From: Solenopsis invicta
Taxonomy: Eukaryota > Arthropoda > Insecta > Hymenoptera > Formicidae
Reading direction: 5' to 3'
DNA length: 64,000 nt
NCBI RefSeq assembly: GCF_016802725.1
Contig: NC_052666.1
Location: forward strand, 1,931,501 to 1,995,500
A program made the translations under genes and the position numbers. Under the pieces are notes generated by a model that saw nothing but the letters and a program-made list of their open reading frames with translations, did no database searches and was not told the origin of the DNA. Shown in pieces: positions 32,909 through 43,620 of the stretch (positions are counted from its first letter, which is position 1; every line of letters starts with the position of its first letter).

Positions 32909-33625
32909 TTAGGACCTTAACTTAGTTCCCGCCTGAAAAAAGCTGAGAAAAAGCATTTATTGGAAAAAAATTTGTATAAATTATTTCAATGAAAGTATTT
33001 TCCATCACTTTCTACAACTTTTTTCCATTTTTCTGGTAACTAAGCGATACCATCTCGATAAAACAATGTCGGTTTTGAAGCAATTCATTCGTCCACCAAT
33101 TCTCGCACTTCTTTAACATTACGGAAACGTGTACCACTCAAGCCGTGCTGCCTCGATCTGAACAAGTGGTAATCAGAAGGCGCTATGTCTGGTGAGTACG
33201 CTGGGTGAGGAAGAGTTTCCTATTCGAGCTGCGTCAGTGTTTCTTTGACGGTTTTTCTAGTACGTAGCCGAGTGTTATCGTGAAGAAGAATAACTTTGTG
33301 CCTGTTACTCGTTATTGCTGGTTTTTTTTGCAACAGTTTATCATACAATTTATTCAGTTGACGTTTGTAGACATTGGTAGTAACAGTTTTGTTCGGTTTC
33401 AGCAGCTCGTAGTACAGCACTCCTTGCTAATTCCACCAATTTTTCTGAACCCATCCATTTTTCACAAAGCAAAAAAATATTGTTGTTTATGCAAATAATT
33501 GTGTATACTGACTAAATGTTATCAAGAAATGTCAAAACTAAGAAAAAGATGCGTTAGTGATGACTATTAGAACTGTTTACATCGCCATCTAAAATTTGCG
33601 GGCGGAAACCAAGTTAAGGTCCTAA
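32909..33625 (-). mobile_element. Mariner (DD34D type), internally deleted
   Basis: 717-bp unit with tips TTAGGACCTTAACTTAG and its complement (AAGTTAAGGTCCTAA), flanked by TA at 32907-32908 and 33626-33627. On the minus strand it encodes the second half of a mariner transposase with several lesions: YYELLKPNKTVTTNVYKRQL, VILLHDNTRLRT (second catalytic D), a frame change, then YSPDIAPSDYHLFRS (third D). It ends with a KWKKVVESDGKYFH-like tail. The N-terminal half, including the DNA-binding domain and first D, is absent. It is short of the usual 1.3 kb, so it is a non-autonomous deletion derivative. Confidence 0.88.
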
Positions 33626-34205
33626 TAATAGGCCAGAATTTTAAAGGGTAAAGAATAAGAATGAATTCTAGATTGCTCTTCTTTGAAAACCGATGTGCTT
33701 TTGTAATTGCGCGGGCACACGCATAACAAAAATGAGAAGAAAAAAAGATAATTTCGAATTTGATTTATTGTTAAACATTTTACTATAATAAACATATTTT
33801 GTCATATAATTGTAGGACAATTAAATGCGAGCAAGTATAGCGTTCGCGCATTTTAAGCGATTATGCTAAAATGTATCAAAAACTACTATTTTGTTGCAAT
33901 TTTATTGTAAAAGCAAATATTTATTTCAACTCGATAGCTGTCGGAACTGTCTTGTTTTCGTCTTTAATTGGACGCAATTCAATTTGATATACATGGGTTA
34001 TTTACTTTTAGTTGATCATCCAAGTAAAAGGCCAGTTTTTGATATATTTTTATGTCTGTTTTATCGATTATAAAACAATTTATTGAACAATATTTTGTAC
34101 ATTACAAGAACTTTTATGATGTATGTATTTTTCTAGGTCCTAACATCATAGATGTATAGTTATCTATGATCGAAGGAACAGGAGCCTTAAAATAAAAAAA
34201 TCATA
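33626..34205. other. Spacer between two mariner copies
   Basis: AT-rich; nothing recognisable beyond short random open frames. Confidence 0.5.
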
Positions 34206-35495
34206 TTAGGAGTAAATTGAAAACCGCCGTTTTTTGTCAAAATTTGAGGATTGATTGTTGAAAAATGGTTACATACTTATTCTTGAAAGTATTGTCCATC
34301 GCTGGCCACTACTTTCTCCCACCTTTCGGGCAGCATACGAATCCCGCGTCGAAAAAACTGCTCGTCTTTTGCGGCGATCCACGAATCGACCCAGTTTTTG
34401 GCCTCTTCGTAATAATGGAAGTACTGCTCAGCCAGGCCATGCGCCATTGATCGGAACAAGTGGTAATCTGAAGGGGCGATGTCAGGAGAATACGGCGGAT
34501 GAGGTAAGACGTCCCATTTCAATGTTTCCAGATAGGTTTTAACGACCTGAGCAACATGTGGCCGAGCGTTGTCGTGCAGCAACATCACTTTTTCGTTTCT
34601 TTGCTCGTATTGTGGCCGTTTTTCCTGCAATGCTCGGCTCAAACGCATTAGTTGTGTTCGGTAGCGAGCTCCTGTGATGGTTTCACCCGGTTGCAACAGC
34701 TCATAATAAATCACGCCGAGCTGGTCCCACCAAATACACAGCATGAGCTTCGAGCCATGGATGTTTGGCTTGGCCATCGATGTTGATGCATGGCCGCGGT
34801 AGCCCCACGATTTTTTTCGCTTTGGATTATCATAACGGATCCACTTTTCATCGCCGGTTACAATACGATGCAGAAAACCCTTCCGTTTTTGCCGTTGGAG
34901 CAGCTGTTCGCACGCGAAAAAACGCCGTTCGACGTCTCTCGGCTTTAATTCGTATGGCAGTGTTCATGCTTTTGGATCATTCCCATGGTTTTCAAACGAT
35001 GTGAAATAGCTTGTTGAGGTACGCCCAATGAATCTGCAAGCTCCTGTTGCGTTTGAGATGAATCTTCATTCAGTAATGTTTCCAATTGTGCGTCTTCAAA
35101 CTTTTTCACCTGTCCGGGACGCTCCTTGTCTTCTACGCCGAAATCACCACTTTTGAAGCGTTGGAATCATTCTCAACACGTTCTTTCACTAATGGAAGCC
35201 TCACCATAAGTTTTTACAATCATTCGACGCGCCTCAGCCGCAGATTTTTTCGAATTGAAGGCAAAAAGCAAAACTTCCCGCAAATGACGCTTATTGGGCA
35301 CAAATTTCGACATTTTCGATCACAAAAAAATATAATATATAGTATAACGCCGATAAAAATTCACAACTGCAATGATAAGGAATTGTTGCCAGATGCCCAA
35401 CCTTACATTTAAAATTTTTGATCTAACGTTTGGCGCCAGCATTTACCGCTGGCACCATCTACTGGAAAACGGCGGTTTTCAATTTGTACTCCTAA
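34206..35495 (-). mobile_element. Full-length mariner (DD34D), inactive
   Basis: 1290-bp unit, the classic mariner size. Left tip TTAGGAGTAAATTGAAAACC and right tip complement of TTAGGAGTACAAATTGAAAA; TA flanks at 34204-34205 and 35496-35497. The tips differ mainly by one short indel. It belongs to a different subfamily from the copy at 32909-33625. Confidence 0.93.
34277..35313 (-). pseudogene. Mariner transposase, two nonsense codons and one frameshift
   Basis: The start ATG is at 35311-35313 (MSKFVPNKRHLREVL). The N-terminal helix-turn-helix segments are visible (RRMIVKTYGEASISE, SSQTQQELADSLGVPQQAI). Two TGA codons closely follow SERTC, at positions where mariners usually have Arg and Trp. 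A small deletion near 34962 shifts the frame before LPYELKPRDVERRF. From there the frame is open to the end: VTGDEKWIRYDNPKRKKSW (first D), VMLLHDNARPH (second D), YSPDIAPSDYHLF (third D, 34 residues after the second). The tail is VASDGQYFQE. The catalytic residues remain, so the lesions look fairly recent. About 345 codons, as expected. Confidence 0.9.
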
Positions 35496-35689
35496 TATTT
35501 TACTTATAAACTATATAAATTTAATTAATATTGTATACAACAATAATATATGAGATAAATATCGATTTTTAATATAAAAAAATATGAGGTTTTTATTTAG
35601 TTTATATGTAAAACATGTTGGACACTTTTTAATGTAAATCTATTTATTATATGTATGTATATGCGTACATATATAAAATAGGTGGTATC

Positions 35690-35840
35690 AAGAGCTTTTC
35701 AACACACAAGTTATTCTTTATTAAGTACTTTCCGAGTTATAAAGCTTCAAAAGTTAAAGTGTAATGCTTTTGAAACCAGCTATTAGATTCTGGAATAAAA
35801 ATAAGGCGTTCCATTTTATAAAATCGATAAAATATTTTTA
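35690..35840. repeat. Relic of a DD41D-family terminal repeat
   Basis: CAGCTATTAGATTCTGGAAT, ACTTTCCGAGTT and GGCGTTCCATTT occur in the same order as in the right arm of the element at 12051-14438, but with much divergence. No transposase accompanies it. Confidence 0.55.
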
Positions 35841-36706
35841 AAAATATCTAATATTTCAATAGATCTTTTAAATAATCTACAAATATACATACAATGTAAA
35901 TACAATGTCAACCTGAGTTGAATGTTTACGAGTAGAATAAGTCTACATTATGTTTATACAATCCAGGTAATAATATGTCGCCATTCTTGCTGGCACATTG
36001 CTTGCATCATATCTATTGTTAGGAGTTGCAGCAACTGAATTTATATTTTTTAGCAAATAATGCTATCACGATATGGCAACCGAGTAGCATTTTGCGGGCA
36101 AATCAAAATCGTGTCGCCGTTATGTTACATGATAATTGTAACACAATGCTGCCATATTGGTGACAAAGTGAGGCAACTTATTCATAAAGCATAATTACAA
36201 CAGTAACCCCTTTCACTTTTTAATCTGCTCTCTCTTTCTCTTAAACTTCAGTCTATTAAAAGATGCTGAAAAAATTGATTTCTTAAAATTTAAAAGCGAA
36301 AATATTTCTTTAAATATAATGTATAGGTTAATCCGTATAAATGCATCACACAATATAAAATCTCATGGTCCGTCTAGAATTTAATATCACTTGCGTTGTG
36401 AACATAAAATGCACATTAAATTAAAAACATGCCATATGTCCTGCATGCTATGGCACATATTCATTAACGATAGCAATGTAATAAAAATGATTTGATGTGA
36501 TTTCTCCGCTCGTCAAAAGCAGTTTTGAGGTAAACGAGTCGAATTCTCAAGTCCAAGTTAACGATACGTCTTATCACACATTTGCAACGGGTAAAAGAGA
36601 TTAACGATTTCTCTTGTAAGTATCTAGCCTTGCAAAATAGTTGCTATTCGATTAAATGCAGGTACCTCTCCGCGTGACGCGTGCCTTACGAGTTAACATT
36701 AATCAC
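35841..36706. other. 3' flank of IMPDH
   Basis: AT-rich with no further gene seen. It must contain the 3' UTR of the minus-strand IMPDH gene, but I do not see a canonical minus-strand AATAAA near the stop codon. Confidence 0.45.
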
Positions 36707-38971
36707 TTAATAAAGTCTTTTTTCGTAAGAGAACAAGCTGTGCACGTTGCCTTCCTGTTGAGCCGAATGCGTTCTTCTTTCGAACTTCAATTCTCCGCTG
36801 TACATCATAGATCGCAGAATGGTAAGCGACTTTGCCCCGATATCTTGACAACCATGCTTAATCCCGCAAGTTAAATAAGGCAAAAATTTATGCACTGAAC
36901 CTTTATCCATTATAGAGCCGCTAACACCTTGAGCTACTTTTAGTTTGTCCATTTCATTATGAAAATATCTATCCATCGCTGAACCCTTGGCGTCTTTCCT
37001 GTTCATGGCTTCCAAAGAACCCATTCCCCTGTACTTTTTAAGTCGAACTCCGTCTCTGAAGAAATACTCGCCCGGAGCCTCGGATGTTCCAGCTAAAAGG
37101 GAACCCATCATAACTGTACTAGCGCCTAAACTAAGACCTTTGATAATATGGCCGATAGATTGAATACCACCGTCCGCAATGACGGGTATTCCAAATTTTC
37201 TGGCGTATTCGGACACTTTATAAACGGCTGTTGCCTGCGGCCGTCCCACAGCCATTACTTCTTGCGTTATGCAAATAGATCCAGAGCCCATTCCAACGCG
37301 TAACGCATCGCATCCTGCCTCTATAAGATTCTTGGCTTGCGCAGTAGTGACGACGTTACCAGCGATCACTTGTAAATTTGGATACTGTGACTTGATATAC
37401 TTGATCATATTAATTTGGTATATCGAATTGCCTTGCGACGAATCTAATACCACCACGTCTACACTAGCTGCTACGAGCAATTCCAATCGATGTTTATCGG
37501 TCTCTCGTGTTCCTATCGCCGCCCCCACCAATAACTGCTTGTTTTCGTCCTTGCTAGCGTTCGGGTAGCTACGGTTCTTCTTTAAGTCAGTTCTCGCCAT
37601 CAGAGACACAAGCTCGCCCCGATCATTGACAATGGGGAGCTTTCCCTTTTTTGACTTTTCTAATATTACATTTGCCTCCTGCAATGTTACGCCGGCTGGC
37701 GCGGTTATAAGATCTTCCAAAGTCGTCATTATGGAACTGAGTGTCTTGCGTTGATAATCGGGCAAACACTCGAGGAAGTCAATGTCTCTAGAGGTGACAA
37801 TGCCTAAAAGTTTACCGCCGACCTTACCCGTATCTGTAACGGGTACTCCACTAAAACCATGTCCAGACTTTACATTTAAAACATCATTGACCGTGTGATG
37901 TGGTGCTAACACAACTGGATCCCTGATGAAACCGTGTTCATACTTTTTTACCTGGAAACGAAAGACAAGCATATTATAAGCACAAGACTTAATACAGGGT
38001 GTTTATTTAAATTTTGTAAAAGAGTTTTCAGACTTTTCCAGAAATTTTTTATTTAAAATTTTAAATACGATTAAAGATTTTTTTAAATGCAGCTTTGAAA
38101 TATTTAAAATGTTTGTAAATATTCTGTGAATGGTTCTAAGAATGGTTCTAAAACGTTGGATGTCTGATTTTAAACTTTCTATAAATATTCTATAAATATT
38201 TTCGAATAATCTTTAAATGTTCTACAATTATTGCCTAATATACTAAGAAAAGTGTCTATATTCTAGGATTGTTTTACGAATATTCGTAAATATTATATAA
38301 TTGTTCTATAAATGTACATCAAATGTGGGATTCCTATTTTGTGTTTCTAGAAAGATTTGTGAATGTTCTGTGAATATTCCCGAATGTTTAAAAAAATATT
38401 GATTATTCAGAAATGTTCATGAAACATTTGTAGATTATTCAAAAATATTTATAAATATTTCTAGTTTTATTCAAAGTAAGACATCGCACATTCTTTGCAT
38501 ATTCGTAGAACGTTCTTAGAATATACATGAATATTTTGAAAGAATATTCATGGACTATTTATAGAATATTCCATCCTGTATGGAGTGCGATAAGGCGGAG
38601 ATTTTCACAGGATTCGAAAAACGATCAAAGAAGAATGTGCTGGCAAGTACCTTGTGCACCTCGTTGGCTTGATATTCGGGAGTACAATTGTGATGTATAA
38701 TGCCGATTCCACCGGACAGGGCCATAGCTATAGCCATATCTGATTCTGTTACAGTATCCATGGGCGAGGATACGAGAGGCGCCTTTAGCACAATTTTTTT
38801 CGTCAATGGTGATACCAGATCGACTTCGTCCGCAGTGAAGTTGATGTATCCCGGCAATACAATAAAATCATCGTAGGTAAGGCCGTCACCCGCAGTAAAT
38901 AGCTGCGCGGCTGACAATCCATCGTCCGGCATATCCGTTGATTTTATATCGCCCAATATGTAGTCTGTCAT
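36707..38971 (-). CDS. IMPDH: Inosine-5'-monophosphate dehydrogenase, two coding exons
   Basis: Oxidises IMP to XMP with NAD+, the committed step of GTP synthesis, as a cytosolic tetramer. Exon 1 (38971-38651) and exon 2 (37951-36707) join in phase 0 across a 699-bp intron (donor GTACTT, acceptor TTTCCAG). I chose the start MTDYILGDIK at 38971, giving 521 residues, in line with animal IMPDH at about 514; an upstream in-frame TTG region (to 39058) lacks an ATG. Exon 1 has GLTYDDFIVLPGYI and APLVSSPMDTVTESDMAIAM, the start of the barrel. Exon 2 has two CBS repeats (about residues 110-230, GFSGVPVTDTG and GKLPIVNDRGELVSLMARTD), which bind purine nucleotides. VVVLDSSQGNS follows, then the catalytic loop GMGSGSICITQEV with the active Cys, VIADGGIQ and the flap around KDAKGSAMDRYF. 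It ends GNVHSLFSYEKRLY. Frame and motifs are intact. This is raspberry in Drosophila. Confidence 0.97.
37995..38578. repeat. Degraded TA-flanked MITE filling the IMPDH intron
   Basis: The intron contains TA-CAGGGTGTTTAT at its 3' side (from 37995) and CCATCCTG-TA near its 5' side (ending 38578). This is a weak inverted pair flanked by TA, as in Tc1/mariner MITEs. Between them are degenerate repeats around GTTCTATAAATATTC. About 84% of the intron would be this insertion. The tips match for only a few bases, so the call is tentative. Confidence 0.35.
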
Positions 38972-39058
38972 AATGTTGTGCTTTCGTCGTAGACTCGTAG
39001 ACGTTGATTCCAAATGATTTGTGACTATGTTAATACCGTTCCTTCCCCAGATAGCCAA

Positions 39059-39540
39059 ACGTATCTATTTAATCTAAATCAAATAATTGCAAGAATTAAG
39101 TTTTTTGTGGTATTATGTTGCCTTTAATTTAATGCAACGAAAATATGTTTTTGTTAATTATGTCAGTATTATGCTGAGTTTTATTGTCGAGCAATGGCGA
39201 AACAATTGTTGCAACCAATGTTTATAGCAATTTGATATAGCAGTAATTGAGCAACGATTTTTATTCGTGAGTTGAGAGCAACATGTTGGCAATCGAATCG
39301 TAATGCAAATTGTTAACAGAAACATGTGAGTAAAAGATTAAATTTAATAACGGCTTTCCAAGTGGTAGAAAAAACACTAAAGTTTTAAAAAAACTATCAA
39401 GAGCCTTTGATACTATTCTAGAAAATTTGAAACGCTTTGCGGCCTACGGCAATAACAAATTTAATGAGAGAAATTCATAATTCAATATAAATAATAATTT
39501 TATAGAAAAGAGTATCGAGAAAGAAATAAATGTCCAATGA
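39059..39540. other. 5' flank of IMPDH
   Basis: AT-rich upstream sequence. It probably carries the promoter and 5' UTR of IMPDH, but I see no specific element that I would name. Confidence 0.4.
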
Positions 39541-39544
39541 AAAA

Positions 39545-40232
39545 TTAAAAGATAAACCTGTTATTAATGAAGTGGATCAATATGGAATAAATGTCTTGAA
39601 CGTAGATTTATAGGAAACGAGCAGCTTTTCAATGACATCAACGGGCTAGATCCAATTAGTTTCAAAGATATTGAAAAAATCTCTGACATGACGTTTAAAT
39701 TTCTTTTTACGAAAATTAAAAAATACTGTACCAGTCTTAATATTAACGCTCATTCAATACAAAGTAAATTAAAAGATGCCTTAAAATGGGACACCAATAA
39801 AGAAATTGTAATAAAGTTTGATTAGGATATTGTTAGTACTGTTACTGATCATAAAGATCCTTCTGAAGAAAATGAAACAAGATAACTGATAGAAATCAAT
39901 CCGGAATGCATCAATACATATAAAAATTGCATTATTTGCTGTTTTTCTGTTTTAACAACGTACAGATCACATACACTTACTTATGCGAATTTATAAATAT
40001 GTATTGACTTTATCATGTACACAATGTGAAACAACATTTTCGAAGTTAAAATATATATTAAATCGATTGAGAAATTGTCTATCACAAGACCATTTAGAGG
40101 CATTTTTTTAAATATCTATCGAAAAGGATATTCTTTTATTATTAGATAACAATAATATAATTGATATAAGTGCGCAAAAAAGTTGGTATCTTAAAAAATT
40201 ATTTTTAAAATTACTAAATGAAAAGTTGTCAT
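39545..40232 (+). pseudogene. hAT-superfamily transposase relic (C-terminal half)
   Basis: Several frames on the plus strand carry pieces of a hAT-type protein. NGLDPISFKDIEKISDM and LKDALKWDTNKEIV lie near 39650-39810. After shifts, LSCTQCETTFSKLKYILNRL (about 40010-40070) and LSQDHLEAFF are seen. This is the hAT dimerisation motif (CERTFSKLK...R..L.Q..LE.F). ISIEKDILLLLDNNNIIDI and a C-terminus ending at a TAA near 40232 follow. Stops and frameshifts throughout make it inactive. No terminal repeats were found, so element boundaries are unknown. Confidence 0.7.
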
Positions 40233-40499
40233 AATGAAATAAAAATCTGTTATAATTCTTATATTTTTTTTATAAATATTTTATAGTAATATATTTAAAC
40301 TTCTTATAATAAAATAACTAAAGAGATATTTTAGTTATAAAATACGAAATTAGTTTATTATAACTTATCTCTCTTTTTTCTCTATCTGAAAAAATCCATG
40401 TTAAATCGATAGTCGCAGTTTCTCGAAGTTTATTGTTGACGCTTTTCCGTAATGTTGATTGGTTCTCTCGATGTGCTTACTTCGCGAGCTGCTGTCATC

Positions 40500-42310
40500 G
40501 CGGAGATTACGTTTTGACAGTTAATAGACATAACTGTTACATGCATCACGAGGTTAATGGTGTAATAATAATGTGTTGGTTCTGTTTCCTGCGTCGATGA
40601 GGACTTTTCTTTTCCGTTTGGACGACTTCACGATTATTTTAGATAAGTCTTATTAAACGTTTATGTTTATGGTTATAATATCATTATAAAAAATTGATAC
40701 TTTGTGTTATATTTCATTTTCAGCAATTTTGTTCAATATTATTATAATACTGCTATTAAAATGTTATTAAAAGAAAAGTAATGAAATAATGTAAAAAAGA
40801 AGGAAGAAAGGAGATTGAATCAAAGGAGTGTAAATTAGTAATAAAATAGAAACGATAAAAAAATTAAAGAAAGAGAAGGTAAAGATTTAAGAAATTAAAA
40901 ATGTAATTGAACACGCGTTTTAAGGTTTTTTTTTAATAACAAGTGAATATTATGATATTTTGCAATTTTCTGTTATTAAAATGACATTTTCTTTAATAGA
41001 ACATTATCTCTTTTAGTAAAGAGCTTAAAAAATATGCGACGAAGGTAAAAATTGTGTTTTGACAGTTAATAGACATAACTGTTACATGCATCACGAGACT
41101 AATGGTGTAATAATAATATTGTGTTGGTTCTGTTTCCTGCGATAATGAAGACTTTTCTTTTCCGTTTAAACGACTTCCCGATTATTTTAGATAAGTCTTA
41201 TGAAACGTTTATGTTTATGGTTATAATATCATTATAAAGAATTGATACTTTGTGTTATATTTCTTTTTCAGCAATTTTGTTTAATATTATTATAATATTG
41301 CTATTAAAATGCTATTAAAAGAAGAGTAATGAAATAATGTAGAAAAGAAAGAAGGAAGCAGGTTAAATCAAAGAAGTGTAAAATAATAATAAAACAGAAA
41401 GAAGAAAGGAATTATAGAAAGCGGAGAAGGTAAAGATTTAAGAAATTAAGAATGTAATTGAATACGCTTTGAAAGTTCTTTTTAATAACAGGTGAATATT
41501 ATGTTTTACGATTTTCTGTTACTAAAATAAAATGTTTTTTAACCCTTTCTAGACTCTAGATACACATGTGTACCATCAGTTGTAAAAACCGTCTTAAAAG
41601 GATTAATAGAACATTATCTCTTTTAGTAAAGAGCTTAAAAAATGTGCGATGAAGATAAAGAGAAGAAAAGGAATGAATACTTTTGTTTAATATTATTATA
41701 ATATTGCTATTAAAAGAAGAGTAATGAAATAATGTAAAAAAGAAGGAAGGAAGGAGGTTGAATCAAAGAAGTGTAAAATGATAATAAAACAGAAAGGACA
41801 AAAGAATTAAAGAAGGTAGAAAAAATAAAGATTTAAAAAATTAAGAATGTAATTGAAAACGCGTTTTAAGGTTTTTTTTAAAATAACGGGTGAATATTAT
41901 ATTTTGCGATTTTCTGTTATTAAAATAAAATTTTTTTAAACAAGACATTCTCTTTTAGTAAAAAGTTTAAAAAATGTGCGACAAAGGTAAAGAAAAGAAG
42001 AGAAATGTTATTAAAATGTTATAATATTATTATAATATTATAAATAATATTATAAATAATATTATTATAATATTGCTATTAAAATGCTATTAAAAGAAGA
42101 GTAATAAAATAATATAAAAAAGGAAGAAAGGAAGAAAGTTAAATCAAAAGAGTGTAAAATGGTAATAAAATAGGAAGGACAAAAAAATTAAAGAAGGCGG
42201 AAAAGATAAAGATTTAAGAAATTAAGAACGTAATTGAACACGCGTTTTAAGATTTTTTTTAATAACAGGTGAATATCATATGATATTTGTGATTTTCTGT
42301 TATTAAAATA
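40500..42310. repeat. Degenerate purine-rich tandem array, part 1
   Basis: Large repeats: TTTTGACAGTTAATAGACA occurs at 40512 and 41057 (545-bp spacing, high identity for several hundred bp). A partial copy starts near 41680 and another near 42000. Each unit contains a G/A-rich stretch (AAGAAGGAAGAAAGGAGG), AATTGAACACGCGTTTTAAG, and the block ACATTATCTCTTTTAGTAAAG (41001, 41611, about 41943). The plus strand is strongly purine-biased. Confidence 0.8.
41543..41602. mobile_element. 60-bp TTAA-flanked insertion, piggyBac style
   Basis: Comparison of this tandem unit with its neighbours shows an extra 60 bp plus a duplicated TTAA (41539-41542 and 41603-41606). The uninterrupted unit reads TTCTTTAATAGAACATT at this place, so the target TTAA is directly visible. 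The insert starts CCCTTTCTAGACTC and ends GTCTTAAAAGGA, giving weak inverted tips CCCTTT/AAAGGA. It holds the palindrome TACACATGTGTA. This matches the TTAA/CCC rule of piggyBac-type MITEs, though at 60 bp it is extremely small. Confidence 0.6.
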
Positions 42311-43620
42311 AAATTTTCTTTAAGGATGTTCTAGCTATACAATCCTGGCTTTACAAAATATTACTACAAATATTTTTTTTATTTGTTATAAATATTTACG
42401 TTAATATTTTTGTAAATATTCTTCATTGACCATAAATATTTTAGAAAATATTTAATAGATATTTTAACAATATTTTGGATAAATATTTTTATAATTTTTT
42501 CCGTCATATATATAAAATATGTATAAAATACTTCTATATTTCTAAAAAAAAATTATGTAAAATATTTATTAATATTTATAATAAATATTGTGTGCTATCT
42601 GGGTATAACATACATATTTCATTGAAATATATTAAAATACATAAATATATAATTTTAATCAATTATGATGTTACAATTTCCTTATATTTGGAGGAAATAT
42701 TATAACAAAGAATTGTTGAAAACTATTTATAACAAGTTATTGAAAATTTTATACTAATAAGTTCCGTACACTATTGTCCTTCAATTCCTAAGAAATAGTT
42801 TCCTTCCGATTGCCTTTAGATAGTCTTATTTAAAAAGATTAGTGTCTGCGATATATCAACGTGACTGCAACCGAAAGAAAATTTGTAATTAGCAAGTATT
42901 TCTTCTTTTGTGCAAAGAATGCATTGCTATTTGGGTAACTTAAGACAAACACCATATGTATTCGTATCATGTATAGGATTAATGACTTAAATAATGTCAG
43001 TTAACGTGATATTTGGCACTACAAATAAATATATTTGTATGTATATTTTGCCATTTTTGCGATCGTCGACAAAAAACTTTTGCACGTAAATTTTATCAGA
43101 AATCAACTGTAAGAAATGAAAAAACTAGACGCATATTGATAACATTTAATGCAATTTAATGTATATCAGATATCAAATAAAACTTAAAAATCCATAAGAT
43201 ATTTAAATAAATTACATTAACATAATATTTGCTCTTCTAGCACTTTATACAAGTCAAAGTAAAAGGTGGTCATGTAGTATGATTACGTAGCTCATTCGAA
43301 AATTTGACATTTACTAAAATTTTGCGTTGTTTTATCATTGATATCTTAACAACGAGTTAGTAAATCAATATAAACTTTTTTAGAAATATTGCTCAATATT
43401 TTATTTACTCTTAAACAAAGTTTCAGAATATTGGCAATGTTATTTCTTTATAATTTCGTTGATATAAGTGGAAATGTACTGCTACACCATAAAAATACAT
43501 GCAAAATTTAAAGTTGAATAACTCGTGAACCAGTTAGAGGATCGAATTCAAATTTTAAACATGTGTTCAGATAATAAATAGAAACAATTTATAAAATTTT
43601 CAAGGCATTGTCAATGTTAG
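42311..43620. other. AT-rich interruption of the tandem array
   Basis: No gene recognised. 42340-42720 holds many AATATTT-type words. This segment separates the two parts of the array and does not resemble its unit. Confidence 0.45.
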
